NCBI GenBank assembly: GCA_014529385.2
Contig: CM043960.1
Span: 70,557,410 to 70,621,409, forward strand
Length of the DNA: 64,000 nt
Direction: 5' to 3'
Source: Adiantum capillus-veneris
Lineage: Eukaryota > Streptophyta > Polypodiopsida > Polypodiales > Pteridaceae
Numbering within the stretch: position 1 is the stretch's first letter; each line of letters opens with the position of its first letter. The notes under the pieces were generated by a model, which had not been told where the DNA came from, searched no databases, and saw only the letters and a list, made by a program, of their open reading frames with translations. The translations under genes were made by a program, and so were the position numbers. Shown piece by piece: positions 10,943-21,934 of the stretch.

Positions 10943-11979
10943 TTGGTATTAGAGCTATTGATTTCTCTTTTCTTTCTTAAGAAGAGAGGTCCTTAAGTTG
11001 TCCATGAAAGTTTGGACCTATTCATTGCAAGAGGGTAAGTGGGACATGGATTTATTATCCCAGCTAAAAAGAACTTAGTTCGAGGTACACCGTTGGGAAC
11101 TATAGACTTAATAATGGAGTCTTTCGGGGCTTGCCTTTGGCTTAAACCATTATTGAGCTACTAGCAAGATCAACAGGAACCATAATCAATTGAGCAATGT
11201 TAGACCCTCTCCACTACTCTTTGCAATCAACAATCTCTAAACCATGGGTATGGTTGCTTGAGAGTTAATTTTCAAAAGTGAAGAAGAGTAGCATCTAAAG
11301 TTTTGAGTTGCCATGGCTGACAATAATAAACAGAGTAGAATGAATATTGACAACTTTGATTTTGCACATGAAGGTGCTACAAATGATGCCCCCGTGTTTG
11401 TGAACCTAGGTTGCAACAAGCTATGGACAACCCTCCCTTTCAAGACAAAGTTAACCAACAACTTCACACTTTTGGCATTCTCTAACCCCCCCAAGAGGAG
11501 AGAGAGCTTAGGAAGCCTCTTGTAGAGACTTCCAAAATAAGAATCTCTCTTGTGAGAAACCTATGAAAGAGAAAGAAGTGAATCTCCAAATTCTTTGAAG
11601 GATGTGGCTCCATGAAGACGGCAGTCTCGACAATCCCCAACTCCTCCCAAGAGGAAAAGATCGTCCAACAGTTTTGAGGAATCAAAAGAAAAAAAACATA
11701 AGAAAGAGGTCACCCTCTTCTCCATCTTCATCGTCTTCCTCCTCTTTTGATAAAAGCAATGGTTTTTCTCCTAGAGAATACAAGCGGCGAGGACATCACA
11801 AATCCTATGCTGCCTAGAAAAGGTCCTACAAGCTTAAGAAGTTTAAGGAGGGAGGAAAAAGCATCTCTTTTCTCACCTATGATTCCACCTTTGGTGCTAC
11901 AAACAAAGTTTTGGCCTTCATCCAACAATTTTATGTGGCCTTTGAAGATGAGGGCTTCACGGAGTCCTCCAAGCTACGT
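10943..11979 (+). pseudogene. Element B leader and Gag, left part (fossil)
   Basis: Leader 10943-11312, then a Gag-like start at 11313 (MADNNKQSRMNIDNFDF). A basic and Ser-rich stretch near 11660-11810 and FIQQFYVAFEDEGFTESSKL just before 11979 follow; the latter is the start of a retrotransposon Gag core. It is cut at 11979 by element TG, with ACGT duplicated at 11976-11979 and 16868-16871. Broken, several places. Confidence 0.75.
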
Positions 11980-13117
11980 TGTCAGGAGTTTTCTAGAGCA
12001 AGGGATTGCGCATATGTACATACCCATGCATGGTGCATCGAATAAAGGATTGTCCATTTTCCAGAGCCAGGTGGTTATGTGGGGCCCACATGTGTACAGG
12101 TAGGACAGCATGTACATAGTGCATCGATTTTCACTATTACCAGTACCAGTGTGTTTTTTATACAATAATGAGGAGTTGGTAGCGCGTAAAACATCTCGAG
12201 GAAGCTATCCGCGGGCCGATGACATGAGGTAAGCAGGTGCGTCAGATGGCATCTAGTGGCGTTAAGAGGCCGAATGGGGTCATTATTTGCACGCGGAGAA
12301 GTACGGACACAACGTGGGTGTTTCCTTGTGATAATTATGCAGAAAGGTCATCATGAGGACCATAGTTTTGGGCCACTCCACGTGGTGGCGGGATGCATTA
12401 TTGAAAAGAAATGAGTGCCAGGTGTGCGGATGATGCAAAAAGGTGACAACAATGCACAACGAGGTCAGTTTTTGGCATGTTCGGGGTCCGTTTGAGGTCA
12501 TCTAAAAGGCCAAGGGTGCCCAAGTAATAAAGCTAAGTGTGGGAACTGAAAAAACAGAGAGAAGAGCAGAAAAAACGTGGAGAACAGAGGAGGAACAGCC
12601 GCAGCTGTGTTTTTGCTCATTTTGGAGCCTGTTTTGGCCGTAAACTGCTCATCCGAGGTCGGATTTGAGCACTTTGACATTGTAGACTGGGATTTGGGGC
12701 CGTTCCGGACGCGATGGCGTTGTCCATTTTGCCAAATTCCTCACTCTTTTCCTGCTGTTTTTCTGTGTAAGTTTCTCCTATGAGCGAAGTTTCTGCTCTA
12801 GTTTGTGATTGTATCTGGCTTATTTTACCCATATTGTGTGAGCTATTTGCCCCATTGGTGTTGGCCCAAGCTCAATTGTATCTAAACATCAGAAATTCTC
12901 CTCTTTTGAGCTGAGTTTTTTGGGTGTGTGTGTGTGTGTGTCTGTGTGGAGTGGGCAAGTGGATAGTCTCTCTCCTCTCACTCCAGAGGTGTGTTCCCTG
13001 TCTCGGTCAGGTGTGTTGTGTAAGCCGAGTGGTGCCCCATAGTGTGTGTGTATATCTTCCCAAGAGTGTGTGTGGGGTTGTTATAGAGGCGCTGTGTGTA
13101 TTTTCATCCCGCTCACA
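11980..13117 (+). repeat. Element TG left LTR
   Basis: 1138 bp. It holds a (TG)n run near 12922-12941 and ends CCCGCTCACA. Short frames on both strands inside it recur in the right LTR and have no recognisable content. Confidence 0.9.
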
Positions 13118-14188
13118 TTCTTTTGGTGGCCCCACTGAGGATCTTCTTCGAGTACCTTCTGCTTCGAGCTTCAAGCTTTGAGATTCGGGATTACAGGTTG
13201 CAGATTACAGGTTACAGGTTACAGGTTACAGGGACAGGGATAGGTACAAGTACAGGTGATTCACACAGGTACAGGTAGCTGGAGTACAGTGATATACTAG
13301 CAGTGATGCCACTTGCAGTTGTTGTGGGAATGCATCACTTGGCGCCTATTTGAGCGCATTGTCTGCTGGATTGTACGTTACTTGTGGAAACTGCCATTGT
13401 ACGCATTTGTGGAGCCATACTTGGTTGTATTTGGCAGTCCCAGCCATTTCTGAGACTTGGTCTGGAAGATAGTCATTTCTGAGACTTGACTATACGCGAT
13501 TTGCATTAGCCTTCGTGTGAGGGTCGATAGCGTGAGGTTTTATTGAGCTGGGGGATTCTCAAATGTGGAGATCCTTTTGGTGATACAAGTAGCTGGAGCA
13601 CCCTTTTCGTGACCTCGCCATAGGCTATGTACTACTGAGTCCTATTTGATGCTCGGGTTCTATTGTTGACAGTTTATGCATACATATACAGTCTATATTT
13701 TGGGTTCCTACTGCTCTACTTCTTGGGAAACTCTGTCAAAAATTTTCCAAGTTATGATGGCTGGTTTCTTGGTCTTTTGATCCATTTATGCTATTATGCT
13801 GCTGAAATTTTGGCAAAATCAGAGGATAAGTCAGGTGTGCCTTCTTGGGAGCTGCATGGTTGACTTTAGTGGATGATCAAAATGGACCTCAGTTCACTCC
13901 TTTTCATTTAACTCAAAGAATCCAGATTAGTGTTCATGTGTCCAGGAAGATTTTTTTTCAGCAGCGTATAGTCTTTATGTTCGGGCCAAGAAGATTAAGG
14001 GAGATACTGGAATGTCCTTTGCCTGTTGTAATTCCGATGATCAACTATGAAAACTCATTTGATGTGCATGTGTTTGTCCTTATCTAAAGACAAGCTCCAT
14101 TGAAGTTTCTAGGGATTGGGTTAGTAAAAAGTTTGGGTTCTTGCACGTGTGTTCAAAGGGGTTCTTAAAGCATTAAGCTTGGGTAGCC
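13118..14188 (+). other. Element TG untranslated leader
   Basis: About 1.07 kb between left LTR and the Gag start. Small frames at 13663-13863 and 13845-14087 are not recognised and overlap one another in different frames. The second has some codon-like texture but no family resemblance. Confidence 0.5.
13180..13275. repeat. ACAGGT-rich short tandem repeat in the TG leader
   Basis: Iterations of GATTACAGGTT, TTACAGG, GGACAGG and TACAGGT follow the candidate primer site, inside the untranslated leader. Confidence 0.75.
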
Positions 14189-15679
14189 ATGGCTTTCTCT
14201 TATCCGGAATTTCATGGAAGAAGTGGTGAAGATGCGGAAGACTTTCTGGAGCAAGTCGAGGTGGCATGCATAAGCAACAATATGTGTGATGAGGAGAAGA
14301 TTTTGAGGCTATTTGGATTGCTTTTGAAAGATGAGGCTCGTGTTTGGTTCATGGATTTGGAAGCTAAAGAAGTAGTGGTTTCTTCTTATGGTTTGAGTCT
14401 TGACAAGTTTATAGAAGCTTTTTTAGAGCCTTTCCAAGTTTTTGAAGATGCAAATGCAGTATGGAATGAGCTCAATGCTCTTAAGCAAGGTTCTTGTCAA
14501 GGTGTTGATACCTATGTACAAGGTTTTACAGATTTATGGACTCGTTGGTGTGTTGCTCTTAAGGATGAGACCCCCCCTTGTTCATTGAAGAAAATTTCTT
14601 TTGTTGATGGTTTGTCACCTTGGTTGCGGTTCGAGGTTGAGTTGAAGACGCTTGAGTCTTTTGAAGATGCGGTATGCATTGCAAAGCACAAGGAATGGAA
14701 GTTTAAGCGTCTTGAGGAACATGGTATCAGTACAAGTATGCATGTGCAAGATGGATTTGACATGGAAGATGAAGTTAAGCCTAAGCAGGTGAAAAGTAGC
14801 CTATCCTATGATGTTTCTCGTTTCTTCCCAAGGTCTATTGTGAAGCGTAAAGAGGTCTTGCAGGCTGACAGGTTTATGGAAGAGCCTAAAGAGGTGAGTA
14901 ATGCTTTGGATACAGGATTGAAAAGTCTTGAAGAGGATGCATTGGCTACTTGTGTACCTTGTGATTCTGGGTGTGAGTGTGAGGTCGAGGTTATTGATGA
15001 TGAGCACGTATCTTTGGATACTAGTTCCTTGGAAAATAGGGAAGAGGGCAAGGTTGAGAACCATTTTGTGGATTTGTTGGATGTGGAGCCTGTTTTGAAG
15101 CCATATTTTCATGTATGTGCAGTGATTGAACCGATTTGTGAGCATGATTGTGGTTTAGAGCAGGGATCTGTATTCTTGGAGACTGATGAACCCATGCTAG
15201 AAGCTATGGATAGTGGTGCTAGCCATGATTATGATGTGGATAAAGTGATGTGTGATGATGAGTATGCTTATGATGATGAGAAGGGGTTTGGCATATATGA
15301 GTCCAATCTCAGATATGTGGATGCCTATGCTAGGGATATGTGTGTTGCGGGGATACTTTTGTGCTTTGCATATCAACAACTTTACCTTCACACAATGCTT
15401 TTAGCTACTTGGGTGCATGATTTGCAGGTTGTTGCTATGGCTGGTGAAGCCAAGATGCCATGTGATGAGTCACTTGAGATGTCTCTATCGGTTGGGTTGA
15501 ATGTGGCATGCAATATTTATGCTTTTGGAACTCTAGACAAGGCGGATGTGTTAGTTGGATATGCCTATGGTGCATTTTGGTTGATTTTTGACAAATGTAG
15601 GTGTGGTGTTATGATGCTTCTTGTGAATCAGGCGATATGCCTTTGGCCTTTTGATCCAGGTGGAATGAGCATCTACTAG
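14189..15679 (+). CDS. Element TG Gag-like protein, 496 aa
   Basis: The frame starts ATGGCTTTCTCTTATCC. Residues 1-190 are a retrotransposon Gag core: FSYPEFHGRSGEDAEDFLEQ, then RLFGLLLKDEARVWFMDL and later YVQGFTDLWTRW. Such cores assemble the particle. Residues from about 230 to 496 are acidic, with Cys pairs (CVPCDSGCECEVEV) and hydrophobic stretches near the end (AGILLCFAYQQLYLHTMLL). There is no zinc knuckle, protease motif or RT. The C-terminal half has no family I recognise. The open frame and near-identical LTRs suggest recent activity in trans. Confidence 0.8.
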   Translation: MAFSYPEFHGRSGEDAEDFLEQVEVACISNNMCDEEKILRLFGLLLKDEARVWFMDLEAKEVVVSSYGLSLDKFIEAFLEPFQVFEDANAVWNELNALKQGSCQGVDTYVQGFTDLWTRWCVALKDETPPCSLKKISFVDGLSPWLRFEVELKTLESFEDAVCIAKHKEWKFKRLEEHGISTSMHVQDGFDMEDEVKPKQVKSSLSYDVSRFFPRSIVKRKEVLQADRFMEEPKEVSNALDTGLKSLEEDALATCVPCDSGCECEVEVIDDEHVSLDTSSLENREEGKVENHFVDLLDVEPVLKPYFHVCAVIEPICEHDCGLEQGSVFLETDEPMLEAMDSGASHDYDVDKVMCDDEYAYDDEKGFGIYESNLRYVDAYARDMCVAGILLCFAYQQLYLHTMLLATWVHDLQVVAMAGEAKMPCDESLEMSLSVGLNVACNIYAFGTLDKADVLVGYAYGAFWLIFDKCRCGVMMLLVNQAICLWPFDPGGMSIY

Positions 15680-15729
15680 TGCTGCTGCTGAGCATGAATG
15701 CTCTAGCAGGCTAGGGGATGGGCAAATTA

Positions 15730-16867
15730 TGTCAAAAGTTTTTTGGAGTAAGGAATTGCGCATATGTACATACCCATGCATGGTGCATCGAATAAAGGAT
15801 TGTCCATTTTCCAGAGCCAGGTGGTTATGTGGGGCCCACATGTGTACAGGTAGGACAGCATGTACATAGTGCATCGATTTTCACTATTACCAGTACCAGT
15901 GTGTTTTTTATACAATAATGAGGAGTTGGTAGCGCGTAAAACATCTCGAGGAAGCTATCCGCGGGCCGATGACATGAGGTAAGCAGGTGCGTCAGATGGC
16001 ATCTAGTGGCGTTAAGAGGCCGAATGGGGTCAATATTTGCACGCGGAGAAGTACGGACACAACGTGGGTGTTTCCTTGTGATAATTATGCAGAAAGGTCA
16101 TCATGAGGACCATAGTTTTGGGCCACTCCACGTGGTGGCGGGATGCATTATTGAAAAGAAATGAGTGCCAGGTGTGCGGATGATGTAAAAAGGTGACAAC
16201 AATGCACAACGAGGTCAGTTTTTGGCATGTTCGGGGTCCGTTTGAGGTCATCTAAAAGGCCAAGGGTGCCCAAGTAATAAAGCTAAGTGTGGGAACTGAA
16301 AAAACAGAGAGAAGAGCAGAAAAAACGTGGAGAACAGAGGAGGAACAGCCGCAGCTGTGTTTTTGCTCATTTTGGAGCCTGTTTTGGCCGTAAACTGCTC
16401 ATCCGAGGTCGGATTTGAGCACTTTGACATTGTAGACTGGGGTTTGGGGCCGTTCCGGACGCGATGGCGTTGTCCATTTTGCCAAATTCCTCACTCTTTT
16501 CCTGCTGTTTTTCTGTGTAAGTTTCTCCTATGAGCGAAGTTTCTGCTCTAGTTTGTGATTGTATCTGGCTTATTTTACCCATATTGTGTGAGCTATTTGC
16601 CCCATTGGTGTTGGCCCAAGCTCAATTGTATCTAAACATCAGAAATTCTCCTCTTTTGAGCTGAGTTTTTTGGGTGTGTGTGTGTGTGTGTCTGTGTGGA
16701 GTGGGCAAGTGGATAGTCTCTCTCCTCTCACTCCAGAGGTGTGTTCCCTGTCTCGGTCAGGTGTGTTGTGTAAGCCGAGTGGTGCCCCATAGTGTGTGTG
16801 TGTATCTTCCCAAGAGTGTGTGTCGGGTCGTTATAGAGGCGCTGTGTGTGTTTTCATCCCGCTCACA
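15730..16867 (+). repeat. Element TG right LTR
   Basis: 1138 bp, same length as the left copy. About six of the 13 or so differences fall in the first 31 bases; the remaining 1.1 kb has about seven. Confidence 0.9.
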
Positions 16868-17957
16868 ACGTCATGTAGCTAAGCATTTTCAAAAGTCTTC
16901 CTGACATTGGTGGGCTAGTCTACGAGGTGATGGAAAAGCTTCAAGACATGGAAAACTCTACGAGTTTCCATTATGAAGCAATTTCTTATAAGAAATTCCA
17001 AAGACAAAGAGCTTACCGAATGGTGAAGTTTGAAGCTAAATCCCAATGAGTATATCCACAATTATGTGGACAAGTTTTTGGATTTACTTCTCAAGGCTAT
17101 TGTCTACTAAAAGATAGACTTTGCCGAACAAAAGCAAAAATTTTATGTGGGACTACCTGAAGATATGGCTGAGTATGTTAACTCCCAAAGGCCTAGGACC
17201 ATCATTGAAGTGATACACCATACTATGGTTGCTTCACGAATCAGTTTCCAACAAGGGGCTAAAAGGAATTTTAAGCCCATGGAAACTAAAGACCAAAATG
17301 AGCCTAGAGGGAAGAACAATGCTCAAAACTCTTCCCAAGACAATTCTAGCAGCAACAACAACAACAAGACCAAGGAGAAAGGAGTTTACAAAGGTAGAAA
17401 TAAAATCTCTCATGAAGAGTTATAATCTTTCCGAAAAGAACATAAATGTTTCAAGTGTGGGGAGCAAGGACATGGCTATCGTTCTTGCCCCAAAAAGATT
17501 CCACACAATGAGACTCCTAGAGCTTCCATGGTCAAAGCTCCAAAAGAGGATACTCTTTGCAAAGGATCATCCATTTCCTATGCTTGGGAAAAGGTGAGGG
17601 AGCATGATTCCTTTATTCTTTCTGACCCTGGCTCTACTCACAACTTCATATCAACAAAGTTGGCCACTAAGTTGGGCATACAAGCTTTCGAGATGGGAGA
17701 TATTGTGACTACCGATGGAGCTTTCAAGGGACAACATGCCTTTGTTACTCCCTTGATTGGGAAATTGAGGCTTCATGTCCAAAGCTACGTCGACAAAGAG
17801 GACTTTTTCATCTCCCCTCTCCAACATGAGGATGTTATCCTAGGGGCACCATGTTTCAACTGCATGGCTTCCAATATGAAATTCCCTAAAAGGAGAATTT
17901 ATTTCACCTACAAGGAAAAGATATGGATATAGATGCTAATGAGTCGGGTCGTACTAT
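16868..17957 (+). pseudogene. Element B Gag (right part) and protease (fossil)
   Basis: Gag resumes after TG (HVAKHFQKSS, later FYVGLPEDMAEYVNSQRPRT and FQQGAKRNFKPME). A zinc knuckle CFKCGEQGHGYRSCPK follows at about 17445-17491. Protease at 17528-17957 shows ILSDPGSTHNFIS and DVILGAPCF. At about 17957 (DIDANESGRTI) the gypsy sequence stops and copia sequence begins. No RT, RNase H or integrase of B is seen in the window. Broken. Confidence 0.8.
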
Positions 17958-20900
17958 ATGTCTTGTAAATTCTCTTGCTTTGATAAGTCTTCGGTTACTT
18001 GTGCCAACAATGCCTCTTATTCGGTTCAAGGAGTTGAAAGGATTGTGCTTACTGCTGCAAATGGCAGCTCTTTCACACTTGTTGATGCACTTTATGTACT
18101 TGGGATCAAGAAGAATCTTTTGTCTGTATCTGCACTTGCTAGACTTGGACTTGTAGTCAAGTTTGTGGATGATAGATGTACAATACATGATTTCAATTTT
18201 GGTGATAAAATTGTTGCATCTGGCATTTTATGCCGTGGGCTGTATAAGCTCACTTTGTATACGTGTGGGCAAAATTTTGCAAATGCAGTTGTGGATTCTA
18301 AGGCTATTTAAGATGCAAAACTATGACATGCATGTTTTGGACATCTAAATTTTTCCAGTTTGCTACGTTTGCAGAAATCTGATATGGTTGCTTCTTTGCC
18401 GCTTCTTGAAGCACCTATCAAACATGTTTGTGAAGGCTATACTTAGGATGGTTCAGTTATGGCCACATGTAGGTTGCAACTTGTGCATAGTGATGTTGTG
18501 GGCCCATGCAAACTCCGTCCTTGGGCAATTATCTTTACTTCGTGACTTACATTAATGATTACTCCAGGCATGCATGGGTATTTCCGCTTAAAGCGAAGTC
18601 CAAAGTTTTTATGTGCTTCAAACAATTTTTGTCTATGACTGAAAATGTCTCGAAATGTACTATGGTCACCCTCCGTTCCGATCGAGGGGGGGAGTATATG
18701 TCTCAGGAATTTAAATTATGCATTTCTAGCTAGTTGTGGGATAAAACACCAATGTAAAGTTCCTCATACGCCTCAGCAAAATGGTGTTGCTGAGAAGAAA
18801 AACACGTCACTTACAAAAATGGCACGATGTATGGTCAAAATTCAAGTTTGCCGCATTCTATTTGGCTTGAGGCCATCATGTGTGCCACTTATGTACTTAA
18901 AAGGTGTCCTATAAAAGCTTTGCAGTCTATTACCCCACATGAATCATGGCATGATAGAAAGCCTTCTATTGAGCACATGCGTGTTTTTGGCTATTTGGCA
19001 TATGCTTTGGTGCCACAAACATAGCGCAAAAAATTGGATGATAAGATTTTCAAATGTACTTTTGTTGGTTACAGTGTTGAAAGAAAAGGTTACATGCTGT
19101 ATCGTCCACAAACAAAGCGTATTCTGGTTTCACCAGATATTGTGTTTGTGGAAGATTTTGTTTAGCCCTTGTTGTCATGTACTAGAGACAGTAATGTAAT
19201 CTCACATGACATTTATGACACTTTGTTGCTTCTTTTTAGTGGTGGTGAAAGTACGAATGTAAATTCCAATGAGGCAAATGTACAATCTATGGGAGTTTCT
19301 GAAAATATTACACATCAGCCTATTACTGATGTAGATGTACATGATGCGGAAAGGGCCGAGAATGAGCAGGCTAGAGGTATGCCTAAATGGCTAGTGCATA
19401 CTTTGCATGATAGTAAATTGGCTGCACCTTTGTGTAGCCATACTCATTCAAGTTCTCACCATGCATCTTATGCATCAGATAGTTATTCTTTGGGTGTGTC
19501 TAGCTTACATGATGTTGAGGAACCTCTGTCTTTTGATGAAGCATAGAATTCAAAAAATTGGATGGCTGCCATGCAATCAAAATATGATACACTTATAGAA
19601 AATGACACATGGACTTTATGTGATTTGCCTCCTTGAAAAAGACCATTTGTATGAAGTGGGTTTACAAGCTGAAATGCAAGCCGGATGGTGAGATTGATTG
19701 CTATTAGTCTCGACTTGTTGCAAAGGGTTATGCACAGCAAAATGACATAGATTATGAAGAGACTTTTTCTCCCACTTGTCGTATGACTACTATGCATTTT
19801 CTATGTGCATTGGCAGCTCATTCTGGTTGGGATGTACATCAGTTAGACATTGTTACTACTTTCTTGAATGGTGACATATTTAAGGAAGTTTATGTAATGC
19901 AGCCTCGCGGTTTTGTCAAAATAGGACAAGAGGATAAGGTGTGAAAATGTAACAAAGCTTTGTATGGGTTGAAGAAATCTCCTCGTGCTTGGTATGAGAA
20001 GGCTGACACTCATTTGGTCAAACAAGTAACAGTCCAACATGAGGGTGATGTACTTCTCATTGTGGTTCTTTATGTAGATGATCTGCTGATCATAAGAACA
20101 AATGAGAGACATATTGTTGAATTTAAGGCTGATTTGAATGCTACTTTCAAGATGAAAGATTTGGGGATGTTGCATCATTACTTGGGTATACAATTTAAGC
20201 GGTGTAATGGTGGTATTGCCTTGTGTCTGAAAAGTTACAAAGAGACATTGCTATGTAAGTTTGGACTTGAGGATTACAAACCTATTGCCACTCCCATAGA
20301 AACACGTTTCAAATTGAGTCTTCATAATGCTGGTGATCCTGCAGATGTCACTCTTTATCAAATTGCGGTTGGATGCCTCATTTATGTATGCAACACGAGG
20401 CCAGATATTTGTTTGCAGTCTCACAAGTTAGTAGATTTATGCATAGCCTAGGGTCTAAGCATTGGCAGGCTGTCAAGAGGATTTTCTGCTACTTGAGTGT
20501 CACTTTACATCTTGGCTTGTTTTATCCCAAGGGGGGATCATTGCCGCCAAACTTACATGCTTTTTCAGACTCGGATTGGGTTGGTTGTTTTGACATGCAA
20601 GTGTTCACAATTGGTTTTTGTTTCATGCTTGGAAGTTCATGTATATCATGGTTGAGCAAGAAGAAACCTATTGTGGCCACTTCTAGTTGTGAGGCTGAAT
20701 ATAGGGTAGTCTTCACAGCTACGGTTGAGTGTGTATGGCTTGGATGCCTTATGGCTAATTTGGGTGTTGGACTGGACACTGCCAACACTATCTACACTGA
20801 AAATAGTGAGGAACCCACTTTTTCATGCTCTCGTAAAGCACATTGAGGTGCATTACCACTATGTCGGGGAGAGGCTTTCAGCAAGAGAGATCAATTTGGC

Positions 20901-21003
20901 TTATGTGCCAACATAGGACAACCTTGCAGATCTTTTCACAAAGGAATTGTCTCGTGAGAAGTTTTAAGCTTTCCGCAAAGCTTTGGGCTTACTCCCCTTT
21001 GTG
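17958..21003 (+). mobile_element. Ty1/copia pol fragment, Copia-1 (fossil)
   Basis: Starts abruptly in the protease-to-integrase linker (FSCFDKSSVTCANNASYSVQG; VDALYVLGIKKNLLSVSALA). Integrase spans about 18480-19170 (CKVPHTPQQNGVAEKKN, the QNG signature). RT is about 19550-20450 (YGLKKSPRAWYEK and YVDDLLI, the copia active site). RNase H is about 20450-20990 (FSDSDWVGCFD, SSCEAEYR), ending ADLFTKELSREKF. Order protease-integrase-RT-RNase H defines copia. No LTRs flank it. Broken in about ten places. Confidence 0.9.
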
Positions 21004-21010
21004 GACTGAT

Positions 21011-21700
21011 GGAAAGGTGGTCTTTGCAAATGGTGTTGGATCCCGTCTACCCATGGCATGAGCACCACACATTGTTGATCTGGCTCCCTTTGGATCACCA
21101 TAGCTCCAACAGTCAACACTGATGGGAAAACAAAACAGATTTTAGAGAAACATGGCATTCCTCTCCTTGGCGAGCGATGAGTGGTTCCCTTGGCAAAAGA
21201 ATCACATGAATTACATGTTTCTAGAGTGTTGAAGAGGTATGTTTAGTGTCAAGGTGGTCAGATGCCAAGAACCCTCAGATGCTGGGGGCAAAGAGGGAAA
21301 ACGCAATGCAATTTAGCGAAAGTAGAGTGAGGTTGTGTTGACCTATATGGAAAGACAATCTCTGCAAGTGGTGTTGGATCCTGTCTACCCATAACACCAC
21401 ACACCATTGATCTGGCTCTGTTTGGATTGCTATAGCTCCAAGATTTGGTGTCAATAGGAAGACGCAATGAATTTCAAAGAAAATCGACATTCCTCTCATT
21501 TGCGAGTGACAAGTGATTCCACTGGCAAACGCAACAAATTTCATAGAAAATGGGCATCACTGGCGAGTGACAAGTGGTTTCCTTGGAAAATAAAGCACAT
21601 GAACTGCATGTTTTTAGAGTATTGAGGAGGCATGTTTAGTGTCAAGGTGGTCGAAAGCCAAGAACCCTTCGATGTTGGGCAAAGAGGGAAAAATGCAGTG
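21011..21700. repeat. ~340-bp imperfect tandem duplication
   Basis: Unit 1 (about 21011-21345) and unit 2 (about 21348-21700) share GGTGTTGGATCC, ATTGATCTGGCTC/TGTTGATCTGGCTC, GGCGAGCGATGAGTGGTT-like text and GTTTAGTGTCAAGGTGGTC. The copies are clearly diverged. It lies just after the copia stop and may be copia 3' sequence or an unrelated repeat. Confidence 0.75.
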
Positions 21701-21703
21701 CCA

Positions 21704-21934
21704 TCTTAGCTACGAGGTTGAACGTCTCCTCATAATCAATCCCATAAGTCTATGCATAACCTTTGGCCACAAGTGTAGCCTTGTACATACTCACACTACC
21801 ATCAATAGTATGCTTTATTTTGTAACCCACTTACATCCAATTGCCTTCTTATCCTTTGGTAATGGCACCAATTCCCATGTTTCATTTGCATTAAGTGTAG
21901 TCATCTCTTCATCCATAGCTTTCCACCATTTTCA
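21704..21934 (-). pseudogene. Copia-2 RT fragment, right-hand piece (fossil)
   Basis: On the minus strand: KAMDEEMTTLNANETWELVP followed by LPKDKKAIGCKWV, the start of a copia RT domain. It adjoins 23071-23345 once the solo LTR between them is discounted. Confidence 0.85.

Larger units (their letters stand above)
11980..16867 (+). mobile_element. Element TG: gag-only LTR retrotransposon (TR-GAG type)
   Basis: Two LTRs of exactly 1138 bp (11980-13117 and 15730-16867), TGTCA...CTCACA, flanked by the 4-bp duplication ACGT. They differ at only about 13 positions by eye (about 1%), so the insertion is young. The 2.6-kb interior has a candidate primer site just after the left LTR (TGGTGGCCCCACTGAGG near 13123), one open Gag-like frame, and a purine-rich tract (AGGCTAGGGGATGGG) before the right LTR. 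No protease, RT, RNase H or integrase is present, and the single frame looks whole. It matches the TR-GAG class, which must borrow enzymes from an autonomous partner. Confidence 0.88.

Noticed and set aside
12283-12832. Short frames on both strands, repeated at 16030-16582
   Set aside because: They lie in the two LTRs of TG, so their duplication reflects the LTRs; no protein texture.
12922-12941. TG dinucleotide run as a regulatory Z-DNA site
   Set aside because: Short microsatellite present in both TG LTRs; no evidence beyond composition.
14512-15391. Minus-strand frames of 64-114 codons
   Set aside because: Antisense shadows of the TG Gag frame.
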